In this document: positions 51,096 through 60,484 of the stretch, piece by piece
Layout of the letters: each line of letters opens with the position of its first letter
Numbering within the stretch: the first letter of the stretch is position 1
From: Roseiarcus sp963781895
Lineage (GTDB): Bacteria; Pseudomonadota; Alphaproteobacteria; Rhizobiales; Beijerinckiaceae
Reading direction: 5' to 3'
NCBI GenBank assembly: GCA_963781895.1
Contig: CAWAIM010000026.1
Location: 6,904-70,903, forward strand
Length of the DNA: 64,000 nucleotides
Notes under the pieces: generated by a model
Told to the model about the DNA's origin: nothing
Database searches by the model: none
Seen by the model: only the letters and a program-made list of their open reading frames with translations
Program-made: the position numbers and the translations under genes

Positions 51096-51337
51096 GAGAG
51101 GCCTCCTTTGACGTTTCCCGGAGAAATCCTAGCGTGGTTCGCCGGGATTGTCGCGGCCGCGACGGGCGGGCAGACCTCCAACCGGAGCGTCCTGCGTCCG
51201 CATGTCAGGGAGCGCTGGCGCCGAGAGGCCGCACATCGAGTGCAATCAGCCGGCGAACGCGCATCCTTCGAAGGGCGCAAATTGACACCGGGGCGCCGGC
51301 GCGCCAAATTCGGCGACGCCCGGCGGAGGAGGTCGTC

Positions 51338-51661
51338 ATGCCTGACGCATTCGAAGAACGTGAGAACGCGTTCGAAAAACGATTTGCGGCCGATGAGACC
51401 CAGCGCTTTCGCGCGCTGGCGCGGCGCAACAAAGCGCTGGCGCAATGGGCTGCCGCACTGATGGGATATTCGGCCGAGGCCGCCGAGAAATACGCCCACG
51501 ATTTCGTCGCAAGCCAGGTTGGCCGCGACGACGATGCGGTCGAGGAGACTTTGCGGCAGGACCTCGATCGCGCCAAGGTCGACCTCTCCGATCACCGCCT
51601 GCGGCGAAAGATGGACCAGGAGCTTTCCGAGGCGATCGCGTCGATCAAGAGCGGCGCGTGA
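51338..51661 (+). CDS. ATPase inhibitor subunit zeta-like protein (DUF1476)
   Basis: A 107-residue, mostly helical charged protein: MPDAFEERENAFEKRFAADETQRFRALARRNKALAQWAAALMG and so on. It matches the DUF1476 family, whose Paracoccus member is the zeta subunit that blocks F1F0-ATPase hydrolysis through its N-terminal helix. GGAGGAGG immediately upstream fixes ATG 51338. In Alphaproteobacteria it is usually a stand-alone gene, as here. Its role as an inhibitor in this organism is inferred. Confidence 0.88.
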   Translation: MPDAFEERENAFEKRFAADETQRFRALARRNKALAQWAAALMGYSAEAAEKYAHDFVASQVGRDDDAVEETLRQDLDRAKVDLSDHRLRRKMDQELSEAIASIKSGA

Positions 51662-51750
51662 CGCGTGGGGCGGCGCCGCGGCTCATGCGTCGCATGGGCG
51701 CTCCGCGCAACTTCTCAGCGTGAGGGTTTCCAGCAATCAACGTCTTGACC

Positions 51751-51791
51751 GTCATCCCGGGGAGCCCGCGAAGCGGGAGTCTCGAGGGATG
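51751..51791. repeat. REP-like palindromic element between convergent genes
   Basis: CATCCC (51753-51758) pairs with GGGATG (51786-51791), enclosing CCCGC-GAA-GCGGG (51765-51777). The short nested palindrome has the look of dispersed intergenic repeats in Alphaproteobacteria. It lies between the DUF1476 gene and rppH, which converge, and might also serve as a bidirectional transcript end. Confidence 0.55.
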
Positions 51792-51832
51792 TTCGTTCAC
51801 GGCGTCGTCAATTGCGTTCCGGCCATGTCCGA

Positions 51833-52342
51833 TCACCGCCCAGCGGGCCGCGCGAGCGGCGCGAAAGCGGTCGACACGGCCTCGTAGACCTCTCGTTTGA
51901 ACGGCACGACGAGGTCAGGCAGCCGCTCGAAGCGTTCCCAACGCCAGTCGTCGAATTCCGCGTTGTGCTTGCCGCCGGCCGGACGGCGGACGTCGATTTC
52001 CTTCTCCTCGCCGACGAAGCGAAAAAGGAACCACCTCTGGGTCTGGCCGCGATAGCGCCCGCTCCAGCGGCCGCGCGCCCCTTCGGGCAAATCGTAGTTC
52101 AGCCAGCGCGGCAGCTCGGCGATGAATTCGATCGAGCGGACGTTGGTCTCTTCCCAGAGCTCGCGCCGCGCCGCGGTGAGCGGCTCTTCGCCCTTGTCGA
52201 TCCCGCCCTGGGGCATTTGCCACGAGCGGCCATCCAACGCCTCGTCGTCACGTTTACTCTTGCGATGGCCGATGAACGCCTCGCCGCCGTGATTGACCAG
52301 CGCGACGCCGACGCAGGGGCGATAAGGCAAACCGTTGCTCAC
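51833..52342 (-). CDS. rppH: RNA pyrophosphohydrolase RppH
   Basis: The 169-residue Nudix protein starts YRPCVGVALVNHGGEAFIGHR and has the Nudix box GGIDKGEEPLTAARRELWEE near residue 46. It removes pyrophosphate from mRNA 5' ends, starting their decay. The residues WQMPQGG and FLFRFVG fit the RppH subgroup. The GTG start is used because no in-frame ATG is close. The yibQ-like gene ends nine bases upstream on the same strand, so they share a transcript, an order common in Rhizobiales. Confidence 0.93.
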   Translation of the reverse strand: MSNGLPYRPCVGVALVNHGGEAFIGHRKSKRDDEALDGRSWQMPQGGIDKGEEPLTAARRELWEETNVRSIEFIAELPRWLNYDLPEGARGRWSGRYRGQTQRWFLFRFVGEEKEIDVRRPAGGKHNAEFDDWRWERFERLPDLVVPFKREVYEAVSTAFAPLARPAGR

Positions 52343-52351
52343 GAACTCATT

Positions 52352-53572
52352 TTACGGGTTGGATTGCGCCGACCGACCGGGCGTCTTTGACATTAACACG
52401 GAAAGCGGAACCAGCGCGACCCCCTTCGCCTCCAGCGCGCCGCTCCATCGCGCCAAACGTTCAACGCTGCTGGGCGAGGCGGATGCGACCCCGATCGCCG
52501 CGCCTCGCTCCCGCGCGAGATCGACGAGGCGGTCGAGCGCCGCTTCGAAGGCTCCAGGCGAGGGACTGGCGTCAATGATGACGTCGGCCCGCGCTGAAGG
52601 CATCGCCATGCTCTGGGCGAGGTCCGGCGCCAGGCTGCGCGGCGAAGAGCCGTCGTCGAGATAGCCCAGGCCTCGCGCTCCGATTTCGTTCAGGACCGGG
52701 GCGATCGCGGAGCGGTCGGCGGTGAACTTCCCGCCGAGATAGTTGGCGACGGCGACATAGCCTGCGAAACGGCCCATCAGCCAGTGCAGCGAGTCGAGGT
52801 TGGCGGCGCTGGACGCCGTCGTCGTCAGCGTATGCGGCCCCGGATCGCTGGCGGGGTAAGCGAAGCCCTCCATCGGCGCCTGCAACACCGTCTCGTGCCC
52901 GGCCTTTCGCGCGTCCGCGGCCAATTGATCGACGCCAGCGCCATAAGGCGCGAAGCCGAGCGTGACTGCGCCGGGCAGTTTGGCGATCGCCCCGTCGGTG
53001 CCTTCGGCGTTGAGGCCGAGGCCGCCGACCATCAGCGCGATGCGCGGGCGGCCGGCTTTCAGCTTCGCGGACGTGAGAATCGGCCGCGAATAGACGTCGA
53101 ACGGCCGCGCGCCGTCGGCGCCGACCCGCGGCAAGGCGCCGTAGCGCGAGTTCTCGACAAGGCGCGGGTCGGGCGCGGCCTCGAGGGTGATGCCGAGCGC
53201 CTCGGGCACATCGATGATCAGTGCGCTCGACGGCGCGCCGGCGCCGCCCGAGCGCGTGACCTTCACCCCGCTCGCCGCCTCCACCTGGCTGGCCGAGGCG
53301 ATCGCCGGCAGGAGAGGCTCGGCCGCCGCGTCGGCATTCACGGGCGGAGACGGCGCAATCGGCGCTGGCGCTGGCGCGCTTTCGACCTTCGCCGTCACGA
53401 CGGTTTCGCCGTCGCGGCGCGCTTCGCGGCGCCCGTTCGTGAGCAGGCCGATCGCGGCCGCGACGACCGCCGCTGCGAGAACCGTGCGCCCGATCCCGCG
53501 CCAGGGTCCGCCGACCGCGGCGGCGGTCGGAGCCGGCGCCATCCCCAGCGGTTCGTTCACCTCGTCGCGCAT
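52352..53572 (-). CDS. Divergent polysaccharide deacetylase (YibQ-family)
   Basis: A 406-residue protein with one membrane helix near residues 28-46, a Pro/Ala-rich linker, and a C-terminal polysaccharide-deacetylase-like barrel: RIALMVGGLGLNAEGT, LGFAPYG, APMEGFAYP. It belongs to the YibQ/DUF610 group, whose members often lie beside CtpA-type proteases; ctpA is absent here. The catalytic metal residues of true deacetylases are not clear, so activity is uncertain. Coupled with rppH by a nine-base gap. Confidence 0.85.
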   Translation of the reverse strand: MRDEVNEPLGMAPAPTAAAVGGPWRGIGRTVLAAAVVAAAIGLLTNGRREARRDGETVVTAKVESAPAPAPIAPSPPVNADAAAEPLLPAIASASQVEAASGVKVTRSGGAGAPSSALIIDVPEALGITLEAAPDPRLVENSRYGALPRVGADGARPFDVYSRPILTSAKLKAGRPRIALMVGGLGLNAEGTDGAIAKLPGAVTLGFAPYGAGVDQLAADARKAGHETVLQAPMEGFAYPASDPGPHTLTTTASSAANLDSLHWLMGRFAGYVAVANYLGGKFTADRSAIAPVLNEIGARGLGYLDDGSSPRSLAPDLAQSMAMPSARADVIIDASPSPGAFEAALDRLVDLARERGAAIGVASASPSSVERLARWSGALEAKGVALVPLSVLMSKTPGRSAQSNP

Positions 53573-53854
53573 TTCAGCCTGACGTCCTTTGCCCGGGTCG
53601 GGGCGGGTGTCCGCGACTCAGACTTGGGAAGGGATGCACTCCATTTCCCGATTGTCGCCCGCGACCCCGGCAATAGAGCGCATCGTTCGCCTGTGCGAGG
53701 CTGTCCTGACCGTCCGTCCGCCATGTCCGGGGGCGCGGGCGAGCAAGGGTCACGTTCGCCCGGCGCGGATTGACCGCGCGCGCGGCGCTTCCGATAGTCC
53801 GCCCGGCATCCGCGCGGCGGCGCATCACGCATTTCGGCTGATGAAGGACATCCG

Positions 53855-54847
53855 ATGACGGCCAATCTCATCACCGATGTCGCGGGCGTGCGCGTCGGAT
53901 CGGCGCACGACCCGCGCCTCGCCTCCGGCGTCACCGCCGTCATTTTCGATGAGCCGGCGATCGCCTCGATCGCCATCAACGGCGGTTCGCCGGCTTTGCG
54001 CGACACAGCGCTGCTCGAACCGGAAATGACCGTCGAGCGCGTCGACGGCTTCGTCTTGTCCGGCGGCTCGGCGTTCGGCCTCGACGCGGCGGGCGGAGCG
54101 ATGGCCTATCTCGCCGGCATCGGGCGCGGCTTCCCCCTGCGCGCCGCGCGCGTGCCGATCGTGCCCGGCGCCAGCCTCTTCGACCTACTCAACGGCGGCG
54201 ACAAGGCCTGGGGCCGCCAGCCCCCCTACTGGGAGCTGGGCTTTCAGGCGGCCTCGATCGCTTCCGAGACCTTCGCCTTGGGGTCGGCCGGCGCCGGCTA
54301 TGGCGCGACGACCTATGATCTCAAGGGCGGTCTCGGCTCCGCGAGCGCCGAGACTTCCCGAGGGTTTCGCCTCGGCGCGCTGGTCGTCGTCAATTCCGTC
54401 GGCCGGGCGACGCGCGGCGGGAGCCAATATTTCTGGGCCGCGCCTTACGAACGCGATGGCGAGTTCGGCGGCCGCGGTTTCGGGCCGCGCGAAATCGACG
54501 ACGCCCTTGCGCTCCGCCTCAAATCCGACGCGCCGTTCAACACCGACCTCGCGGTGGTGGCGACCGACGCGATGCTGACCACGGCGCAGGTCAAGCGGGT
54601 CGCGATCATGGCGCAGGACGGATTCGCGCTCGCCTTGCGCCCGGCTCACGCGCCGGGTGACAATGACGCCGTGTTCGCCGCCACCACCGGTCTGGCGGCG
54701 CGAATTCCCGACATGCGGGACCTGACCGAGATCGGCATGCTGGCCGCCGACTGCATCGCCCGCGCCGTCGCCCGCGGCGTCTATGAAGCCGCGCCGCTCG
54801 AGGTTCCGGGCGCCCAGCCGACGTGGAAGGGACGGTTCGGGGGATGA
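53855..54847 (+). CDS. P1 (DmpA)-family peptidase
   Basis: The 330-residue protein begins MTANLITDVAGVRVGSAHD. It has VLSGGSAFGLDAAGGAMAYL, and LGALVVVNSVGRAT near residue 170, where DmpA-type enzymes autocleave before the nucleophile. Later TDAMLTTAQVKRVA fits the family. These N-terminal nucleophile hydrolases act as aminopeptidases or amidases; the substrate is unknown. ATG 53855 is well placed. It stands alone, followed by about 700 bases without a gene. Confidence 0.88.
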   Translation: MTANLITDVAGVRVGSAHDPRLASGVTAVIFDEPAIASIAINGGSPALRDTALLEPEMTVERVDGFVLSGGSAFGLDAAGGAMAYLAGIGRGFPLRAARVPIVPGASLFDLLNGGDKAWGRQPPYWELGFQAASIASETFALGSAGAGYGATTYDLKGGLGSASAETSRGFRLGALVVVNSVGRATRGGSQYFWAAPYERDGEFGGRGFGPREIDDALALRLKSDAPFNTDLAVVATDAMLTTAQVKRVAIMAQDGFALALRPAHAPGDNDAVFAATTGLAARIPDMRDLTEIGMLAADCIARAVARGVYEAAPLEVPGAQPTWKGRFGG

Positions 54848-55547
54848 TGCGCCGAGCGCCGGACCGGCGCGGCCCAGACAAAACAAATTGACTTCGTATT
54901 ATCCTGGCGCGGCCAAATTTTTCCAAGCCGATCCAAGCCCAACCAAACAGAACCAAGGAAAACCAAGGAAAACCAAGGGAAAAATGCTTGGATTTGCTTG
55001 GATTCTCTCGCGCGAATCGAGGGCTTCTCAATGGGTTACGGCGATTCCAAGGGAAAAAAGTCTTTTCCTCCCCGCCGCCGCAAGCGCGCATACGCCGTCC
55101 CTCGGTCTGGTCATCACAAAAGCGATCATAGCATGGATACTGATTTTCAGAAAGCATTGGTCTAAAAAGTTGTGGGCGTCGATCGTTCAAAAACCACAAG
55201 CGGATCGGCCAGCATGAATTTATTAACAATTTAGAACTGCATATTATGCCTCGCTTCCATGAAAACGAAGCCGTCGCTGCGAGCGTCAGCGAAGCGATCC
55301 CGGAGGCGAACGGGCATGGCCGGTCGCGAGGCGGATGTCGTCTGAGAACGCTGCCGGCGGCGGCCCTTGGTCGCCGAGGCGCGGTCCCTCCGGCGAATGG
55401 CCGGAATCGACCCCGAGCGCACACCCGCGATGGCGCGTCAATCGAGCATTAGCACGGAATGCCCCCACCCGTGAAGTGTGACCTTGATCGACAAGCCGCG
55501 CGAATTTTTGACCGCAAAGCGACCGCCGCGTCGCAAGCGAGAATTGC
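54848..55547. other. Gene-poor region with repeats
   Basis: About 700 bases between the P1 peptidase and acr3 ends, with a lower GC stretch (54880-55250). It includes the inverted-repeat/decamer structure at 54923-55001 and the AT-rich 55215-55240. No coding sequence or RNA gene is recognised. It may be an integration or deletion scar. Confidence 0.45.
54923..55001. repeat. Four 10-bp tandem repeats enclosed by a 16-bp inverted repeat
   Basis: CCAAGCCGATCCAAGC (54923-54938) and GCTTGGATTTGCTTGG (54986-55001) are inverted repeats matching at 14 of 16 positions. The loop contains four decamers: AACCAAACAG, AACCAAGGAA, AACCAAGGAA, AACCAAGGGA (54941-54980). The layout could form a large stem-loop or bind protein cooperatively. 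Confidence 0.6.
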
Positions 55548-56591
55548 TTACGCGGGGCGGCGAATTGCCGCCGCGCGCCCGTACCAGTCCTTGCTGCGAT
55601 TGACGATCCAGACAACCGACAGCATGACGGGCACTTCGATCAGGACCCCGACGACGGTGGCGAGCGCCGCGCCGGATTCGAAGCCGAACAGCGAGATTGC
55701 CGCTGCGACGGCCAGCTCGAAGAAATTGCTCGCTCCGATCAACGCCGACGGCCCGGCGACGCAATGGTCTTCGCCGCTCAGCCGGTTGAGGAGATAGGCG
55801 AAGCCGGCGTTGAAATAGACCTGGATCAGGATCGGGACCGCGAGCAGCCCGATCACCGTCGGCTGGCGAAGAATCTGGCCCCCCTGGAAACCGAACAGCA
55901 AAACCAGGGTCGCCAGCAGGGCGACCAGCGACAGCGGCTGCAACTGGGAAAGCAGATCGGAAAGGGCCTTTTCCCCGCCCGACGCGAGCATGGAGCGGCG
56001 AACGATCTGCGCCGCGATCACCGGGATCACGATGTACAGCGCGACCGAGAGAACGAGCGTGTCCCACGGGACCTTGATCGCGGACAGTCCAAGCAGCAGC
56101 CCGACGATCGGCGCGTAGGCGAAGATCATGATCGTATCGTTGAGCGCCACCTGCGACAGGGTGAAGTTCGGCTCGCCCTTGGTCAGGTTGCTCCACACGA
56201 ACACCATCGCCGTGCAGGGCGCGGCGGCGAGCAGGATCAGGCCCGCGATGTAGGAATCGATCTGGCCGGCCGGCAGGTAGGGCCGGAACAGATGGCCGAT
56301 GAACAACCACCCGAGCAGGGCCATCGAGAACGGCTTCACCGCCCAATTGATGAAAAGCGTGACGCCGAAGCCCCGCCAATGCCGGCGAACCTCGCCGAGC
56401 GCCGCGAAATCGATCTTGATCAGCATGGGAACGATCATCAGCCAGATCAGCACGGCGACCGGCAGATTGACCTTGGCGAACTCGACCGCGCCGATGGCGT
56501 GGAAAACGCCAGGGAGAAGATGGCCAAGCGCCACCCCGGCGACGATGCACAGGGCGACCCAGAGCGTGAGGAAGCGCTCGAAAACCGACAT
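55548..56591 (-). CDS. Arsenite efflux permease Acr3
   Basis: The 347-residue protein has about ten membrane helices and the Acr3 motif AAPCTAMVFVWSNL with the functionally important Cys in the fourth helix region. It ends in a cytoplasmic stretch after SVVWIVNRSKDWYG. It expels arsenite using the membrane gradient. ATG 56591 overlaps the arsC stop (TGATG). Last gene of arsR-arsC-acr3. Confidence 0.93.
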   Translation of the reverse strand: MSVFERFLTLWVALCIVAGVALGHLLPGVFHAIGAVEFAKVNLPVAVLIWLMIVPMLIKIDFAALGEVRRHWRGFGVTLFINWAVKPFSMALLGWLFIGHLFRPYLPAGQIDSYIAGLILLAAAPCTAMVFVWSNLTKGEPNFTLSQVALNDTIMIFAYAPIVGLLLGLSAIKVPWDTLVLSVALYIVIPVIAAQIVRRSMLASGGEKALSDLLSQLQPLSLVALLATLVLLFGFQGGQILRQPTVIGLLAVPILIQVYFNAGFAYLLNRLSGEDHCVAGPSALIGASNFFELAVAAAISLFGFESGAALATVVGVLIEVPVMLSVVWIVNRSKDWYGRAAAIRRPA

Positions 56592-57118
56592 CAGGCCGCT
56601 CCCGCCGGCGTCGTGGTCGCGCCGTCCAGTCGGCCGATTTCCTTGAGCTTCGCGCCGAGCGTCATCTTGTCGAGGCTGGCGATCGGCAGCGCGATGAAAC
56701 ACGAAATCCGGTTACGCAGGAATCGAAACGCCATGTTGAAGGCGCGTTCCTTGTCAATGTCGGAGCCTTCGACGGCGGCGGGGTCTTCGATGCCCCAATG
56801 CGCCGTCATCGGATGGCCCGGCCACACCGGGCAGGCCTCGCCGGCGGCGCTGTCGCAGACCGTGAACACGAAATCCATGTGCGGCGCGCCGGGGGCGGCG
56901 AACTCGTCCCAGCTCTTCGAGCGGTAGCCGTCGGACGGATAGCCGTGGGCCTCCAGCGCCTTGAGGGCGAACGGATTGACGACGCCCTTCGGGCGGCTTC
57001 CCGCCGAGAAGGCGTTGAAACGACCGGCGCCGTCCTTGCGCAAGATCCCCTCGGCGAGGACGGAACGGGCGGTGTTGCCGGTGCAGAGGAAGAGGACGTT
57101 GAAGACCCGATCAGCCAC
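56591..57118 (-). CDS. arsC: Arsenate reductase ArsC (LMW-phosphatase type)
   Basis: The 175-residue protein has the phosphatase-like CX5R loop CTGNTAR near residue 12 and downstream cysteines (VFTVCDSAAGEACPVWPG) for the redox relay. It converts arsenate to arsenite for Acr3. The GTG start overlaps the arsR stop by eight bases; acr3 starts within its own stop. A long C-terminal tail after residue 150 is Ala/Thr-rich. Confidence 0.93.
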   Translation of the reverse strand: MADRVFNVLFLCTGNTARSVLAEGILRKDGAGRFNAFSAGSRPKGVVNPFALKALEAHGYPSDGYRSKSWDEFAAPGAPHMDFVFTVCDSAAGEACPVWPGHPMTAHWGIEDPAAVEGSDIDKERAFNMAFRFLRNRISCFIALPIASLDKMTLGAKLKEIGRLDGATTTPAGAA

Positions 57119-57467
57119 AGGCGGGCTCCGTCGACGAATGGCAGGGAACGAGATCGGCGATCAGCGGCGCGCACACGTCCGGCCGCCCGTCGCAGCAGTC
57201 TTTCAGCAGGTAGGTCAGGAGCGCGCGGAAACGGGCGAGATCGGCGCGGTAGACGATCGATCGGCCGCGCCGTTCCCCGCGCGCCAGACCGCAGCGTGCG
57301 AGAACGGCGAGATGCGCCGACATGGTGTTTTGCGGAACGGCGGCGAGACGCGCCAGCTCTCCGGCGGGCGCGCCCTCTGGTTCGCGGCGCACGAGCAGAC
57401 GGAAGGTTTCAAGGCGCGTCGGTTGCGCCAAGGCGGCGAGGGCGGCTATCGCGTCAAATGATTCCAT
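57111..57467 (-). CDS. arsR: ArsR-family transcriptional repressor
   Basis: The 118-residue winged-helix protein has a helix-turn-helix LARLAAVPQNTMSAHLAVLARCGL, followed by ERRGRSIVYRADLA as the wing. Cysteines near the C-terminus (LLKDCCDGRPDVC) are probably the arsenite-sensing ligands. It represses the ars operon and releases DNA upon arsenite binding. First gene of the operon; the inverted repeat overlapping its start is a likely operator. Confidence 0.92.
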   Translation of the reverse strand: MESFDAIAALAALAQPTRLETFRLLVRREPEGAPAGELARLAAVPQNTMSAHLAVLARCGLARGERRGRSIVYRADLARFRALLTYLLKDCCDGRPDVCAPLIADLVPCHSSTEPACG

Positions 57468-57485
57468 AAATCGAGAATAATGGAT
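57461..57485. promoter_or_regulatory. Possible ArsR operator at the arsR start
   Basis: ATTCCAT and ATGGAT form an imperfect inverted repeat (57461-57485) around an AT-rich centre, overlapping the arsR start codon. Autoregulation of arsR through such sites is usual in the family. The match to a defined consensus is not established. Confidence 0.35.
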
Positions 57486-57570
57486 ATATGAGACGAGAGC
57501 AATGGGGATGCGCGGAAATCACGATTTATGCGCCACATTGGGCATGGCGTAGACGGGCGGAAAGCGGCCC

Positions 57571-58023
57571 TCAGTCGCTGACGCCGTCCCGCCCTTCGAC
57601 CGCCATCAATGTCGCGGTCAGGAGCGCGATCAGCTTCTCCTGTCCCCCGCTGGCGGCGAACACCTCGGTTTGGGCGAGCGTCAGCGTGCGGCCCGCCTTG
57701 ACCACCTTGCCGCGCGCGAGGATGCGATCTCCGACGGCGGGCGCGACAAAATTGATCTTGAACTCCGTCGTCAGCACGCCCCTGTCCGGAGGCATCAGGC
57801 TGAGCGCGGCGTATCCCGCCGCCGTGTCGGCGATGGCGCTGACGGCTCCTGCATGAACAAAGCCGTGCTGCTGCGAGATCGCCGGAGCGGGGCGGATCGC
57901 GATCTCGACCAGACCGGGAGCGACGCTGACGAGTGTCGCGCCCAACGTGCTCATCAGCCCCTGCCTGGCGAAGCTCGCCCGGACGCGGTCCTCATAACCT
58001 GCAATCTCGATGTCACGTTTCAT
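57571..58023 (-). CDS. PaaI-family hotdog thioesterase
   Basis: The 150-residue hotdog-fold protein has QQHGFVHAGAVSAIADTAAGYAA, in which the helix holds the catalytic Asp, and TTEFKINFVAPAVGD. Family members hydrolyse acyl-CoA thioesters such as phenylacetyl-CoA-related ones. The substrate is unknown. ATG 58023 is chosen because the family begins MKRDIEIAGYEDRVRASF; upstream in-frame codons would extend beyond the usual start. Confidence 0.88.
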   Translation of the reverse strand: MKRDIEIAGYEDRVRASFARQGLMSTLGATLVSVAPGLVEIAIRPAPAISQQHGFVHAGAVSAIADTAAGYAALSLMPPDRGVLTTEFKINFVAPAVGDRILARGKVVKAGRTLTLAQTEVFAASGGQEKLIALLTATLMAVEGRDGVSD

Positions 58024-58156
58024 GGCTGGCCTTCCGACCGTTAAGGAAACGACATTGGCATGGGAGGTCCGCAATCGGTCGAACGCCGCCGCTCGCCGAG
58101 CGGCCCCGGCCGCGGCGGCCCGAGATTCGGGCGCCGGGCGTTCGATTTTTCATCCG

Positions 58157-60436
58157 CTATCCCGCGATTCTCGAGAAGTCCGCCACCGCATGCACCGCGT
58201 CGCGCAATTCGCCGAGCAATCGCAGACGGTTGAGCCGCAGCGTCGGGTCGTCGGCGTTGACGGTGACGTCGAGGAAGAAAGCGTCGATCGGCGCGCGAAG
58301 GCCGGCGAGCGAGCGCATCGCGCCTTCGAAGTCCTCGCGGGCCGCGCGCTCGCGCGCCTCCGCGCCCGCCGCGGCGAGAGCGTCGGCGAGGTTTTTTTCC
58401 GCCGGCAGGACCAGCGCGGCCGGATTGTGCTTGCCTAAGAAAGCGCCGGCGCCGTCCTTCTTTTCCTCGGCGCGCAGGATGTTGGCGGCGCGGCGATAGC
58501 CGGTCAGCAGGTTCTGGCCGTCTTCCGTGTCGAGCAGCCGCCCCAGCGCCTCGACCCGCCAGACGATCATCAACAGATCGTCCTGGCCGGGAAGAGCGAA
58601 CACCGCGTCGATGAGATCGTGCCGCGCGCCCTGGTCGCGCAGATAGACCTTGAGCCGGTCGGCGAAGAAGGCGAGGAGGCTCGCGGTCGCCTCGACGACT
58701 CTGAAGTCTTCAGGTCTCTGGGTCGGCCGCGGCGCGCGCGAATAGGACGCCACCAGTTCGTCGAGTTCGGGCCTTTCGCCTTTCGGAAAACCGCGCTTTT
58801 CGAGCGAGCCGACCACGGAGGCCGCCTCGTCCTCTCGGCTGAACTCCATGTCGAGCAGCGCTCCCCAGACGGCCGCATTCAACGGACCGGTCAGCGGCAG
58901 CCGCAAGCCGTTCTCGAGAATGATGCGAACGATCCCGAGCGCCGCCCGCCTCAGGGCGTAGGGGTCCTTGCTGCCGGTCGGCTTCTCGTCGATCGCCCAG
59001 AAGCTCCCGAGCGTGTCGAATTTGTCGGCCAGCGCCACGGCGATCGAAACCGGCGAAGCGGGGATGCGGTCGTTCGGCCCCTGCGGCTTGTAATGTTCCT
59101 CGATCGCGGCGGCGACGCTCGGCTCTTCGCCCTGGGCGCTGGCGTAATAGCGGCCCATCAGGCCCTGCAGCTCGGGAAACTCGCCGACCATTTCGGTGAC
59201 CAGGTCCGCCTTGGCCAGATGCGCCGCGCGCGCGGCCAGCTCCGCGTCGGCGCCGACCTGCGGCGCCAGCTCGCGCGCCAGCGCCTCGATCCGTTCGATG
59301 CGTTCGCCCTGCGTGCCGAGCTTCTCGTGAAAGACGACCTGAAGCGCCTGCAGCTTGGCGAGGCGCTGGTCGAGCGGCTTCTCGGCCTTGTCCTTGTAAT
59401 CGGGCAGGGGGGCGAGGTCGGTCCGCCAGAAGTGGCGGGCGTCGGCGAGGCGCGCGCGCACCACGCGCCCGTTGCCGGCGGCGATCGCCGCCCCGCCGTC
59501 GGCGGCGATCAGATTGGCGACGAGGACGAATTGGTTGGCGAGCTTGCCGGCCGCGTCCCTCAGGACAAAGCATTTCTGGTTGGCGCGAATGGTGGCGCGG
59601 ATCGCCTCGGGCGGCAGGTCGAGGAACGCCGGCTCGAATTCGCCCATCAGCGCGACCGGCCATTCGACCAGCCCGGCGACTTCCTCCAGCAGACCTTCGT
59701 CCTCGACCAGCTCCAGCCCTCGCGCAAAGGCGAGGTTTTGAGCGTCGGCGAGAATGATCGCCTTGCGCCGGTCGGCGTCGAGTTCGACTCTCGCCTTGCG
59801 CAGAGCCTCGACATAGTCGTCGAAACGTCGGACCCTGATCGGCTCCGGCGCCATGAAGCGATGGCCGTAAGTCACGTCCGCGCTCGCGAGCCCGTCGATC
59901 GCGAACGGCACGATCTCGACCGCGTCGTGCGGCGAGCCGAGCGTGCAGACGATCCCGCGCAGGGGCCGCACCCAGCGCAGCGCATCGGGCCTGGCCGAAG
60001 CCGCGCCCCAGCGCATCGACTTCGGCCAGGGGAAAGTGCGCACGATTTCGGGGATGATCTCGGCGAGCGCGTCCCGGGTCGCGCGGCCGGGCTTCACGAT
60101 CGCGGCGAGGTAGAATTCGCCCTTCTTCGGGTCCTTCTCGATGCTCGCCTGCTCGATCCGCTCGAGGCCGGCGCTCTTGAGGAATCCTTGTATGGCCGCC
60201 GCGGGCGCGCCGACGCGCGGACCTTTTCGCTCCTCGCGCACATCCGGCTGCGCGGCGGGCAGGCCGAGCACATGCAGCGTCAGGCGCCGGGGCGTCACGT
60301 AAGCTTGCGCGCCCTCGTAGGTCAGATTGCGATCGACGAGCGCGTTGGTCACCAGGCGCTTCAGGTCGTCGGCCGCCTGGCGCTGCATGCGCGCGGGGAT
60401 TTCTTCGCTGAACAGTTCGAGAAGGAGATCGGGCAT
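58157..60436 (-). CDS. glyS: Glycine-tRNA ligase beta subunit
   Basis: The 759-residue protein starts MPDLLLELFSEEIPARMQ, the invariant GlyS N-terminus. It carries the long mixed domain and, at the C-terminus, an anticodon-binding-like DALR-type region ending near DPTLRLNRLRLLGELRDAVH. With GlyQ it forms the alpha2beta2 enzyme. It is intact and lies 48 bases downstream of glyQ. Confidence 0.97.
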   Translation of the reverse strand: MPDLLLELFSEEIPARMQRQAADDLKRLVTNALVDRNLTYEGAQAYVTPRRLTLHVLGLPAAQPDVREERKGPRVGAPAAAIQGFLKSAGLERIEQASIEKDPKKGEFYLAAIVKPGRATRDALAEIIPEIVRTFPWPKSMRWGAASARPDALRWVRPLRGIVCTLGSPHDAVEIVPFAIDGLASADVTYGHRFMAPEPIRVRRFDDYVEALRKARVELDADRRKAIILADAQNLAFARGLELVEDEGLLEEVAGLVEWPVALMGEFEPAFLDLPPEAIRATIRANQKCFVLRDAAGKLANQFVLVANLIAADGGAAIAAGNGRVVRARLADARHFWRTDLAPLPDYKDKAEKPLDQRLAKLQALQVVFHEKLGTQGERIERIEALARELAPQVGADAELAARAAHLAKADLVTEMVGEFPELQGLMGRYYASAQGEEPSVAAAIEEHYKPQGPNDRIPASPVSIAVALADKFDTLGSFWAIDEKPTGSKDPYALRRAALGIVRIILENGLRLPLTGPLNAAVWGALLDMEFSREDEAASVVGSLEKRGFPKGERPELDELVASYSRAPRPTQRPEDFRVVEATASLLAFFADRLKVYLRDQGARHDLIDAVFALPGQDDLLMIVWRVEALGRLLDTEDGQNLLTGYRRAANILRAEEKKDGAGAFLGKHNPAALVLPAEKNLADALAAAGAEARERAAREDFEGAMRSLAGLRAPIDAFFLDVTVNADDPTLRLNRLRLLGELRDAVHAVADFSRIAG

Positions 60437-60484
60437 TTCAACGGGCCTGAATGAAGAACCGGCGCCTCTCCGGGAACGAGGCTG

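Noticed and set aside
54941..54980. Decamer repeats as a CRISPR array
   Set aside because: Units are 10 bp without spacers and no cas gene is present.
58619..60454. A 611-codon plus-strand open frame
   Set aside because: It lies antisense to intact glyS; composition is that of a shadow frame.
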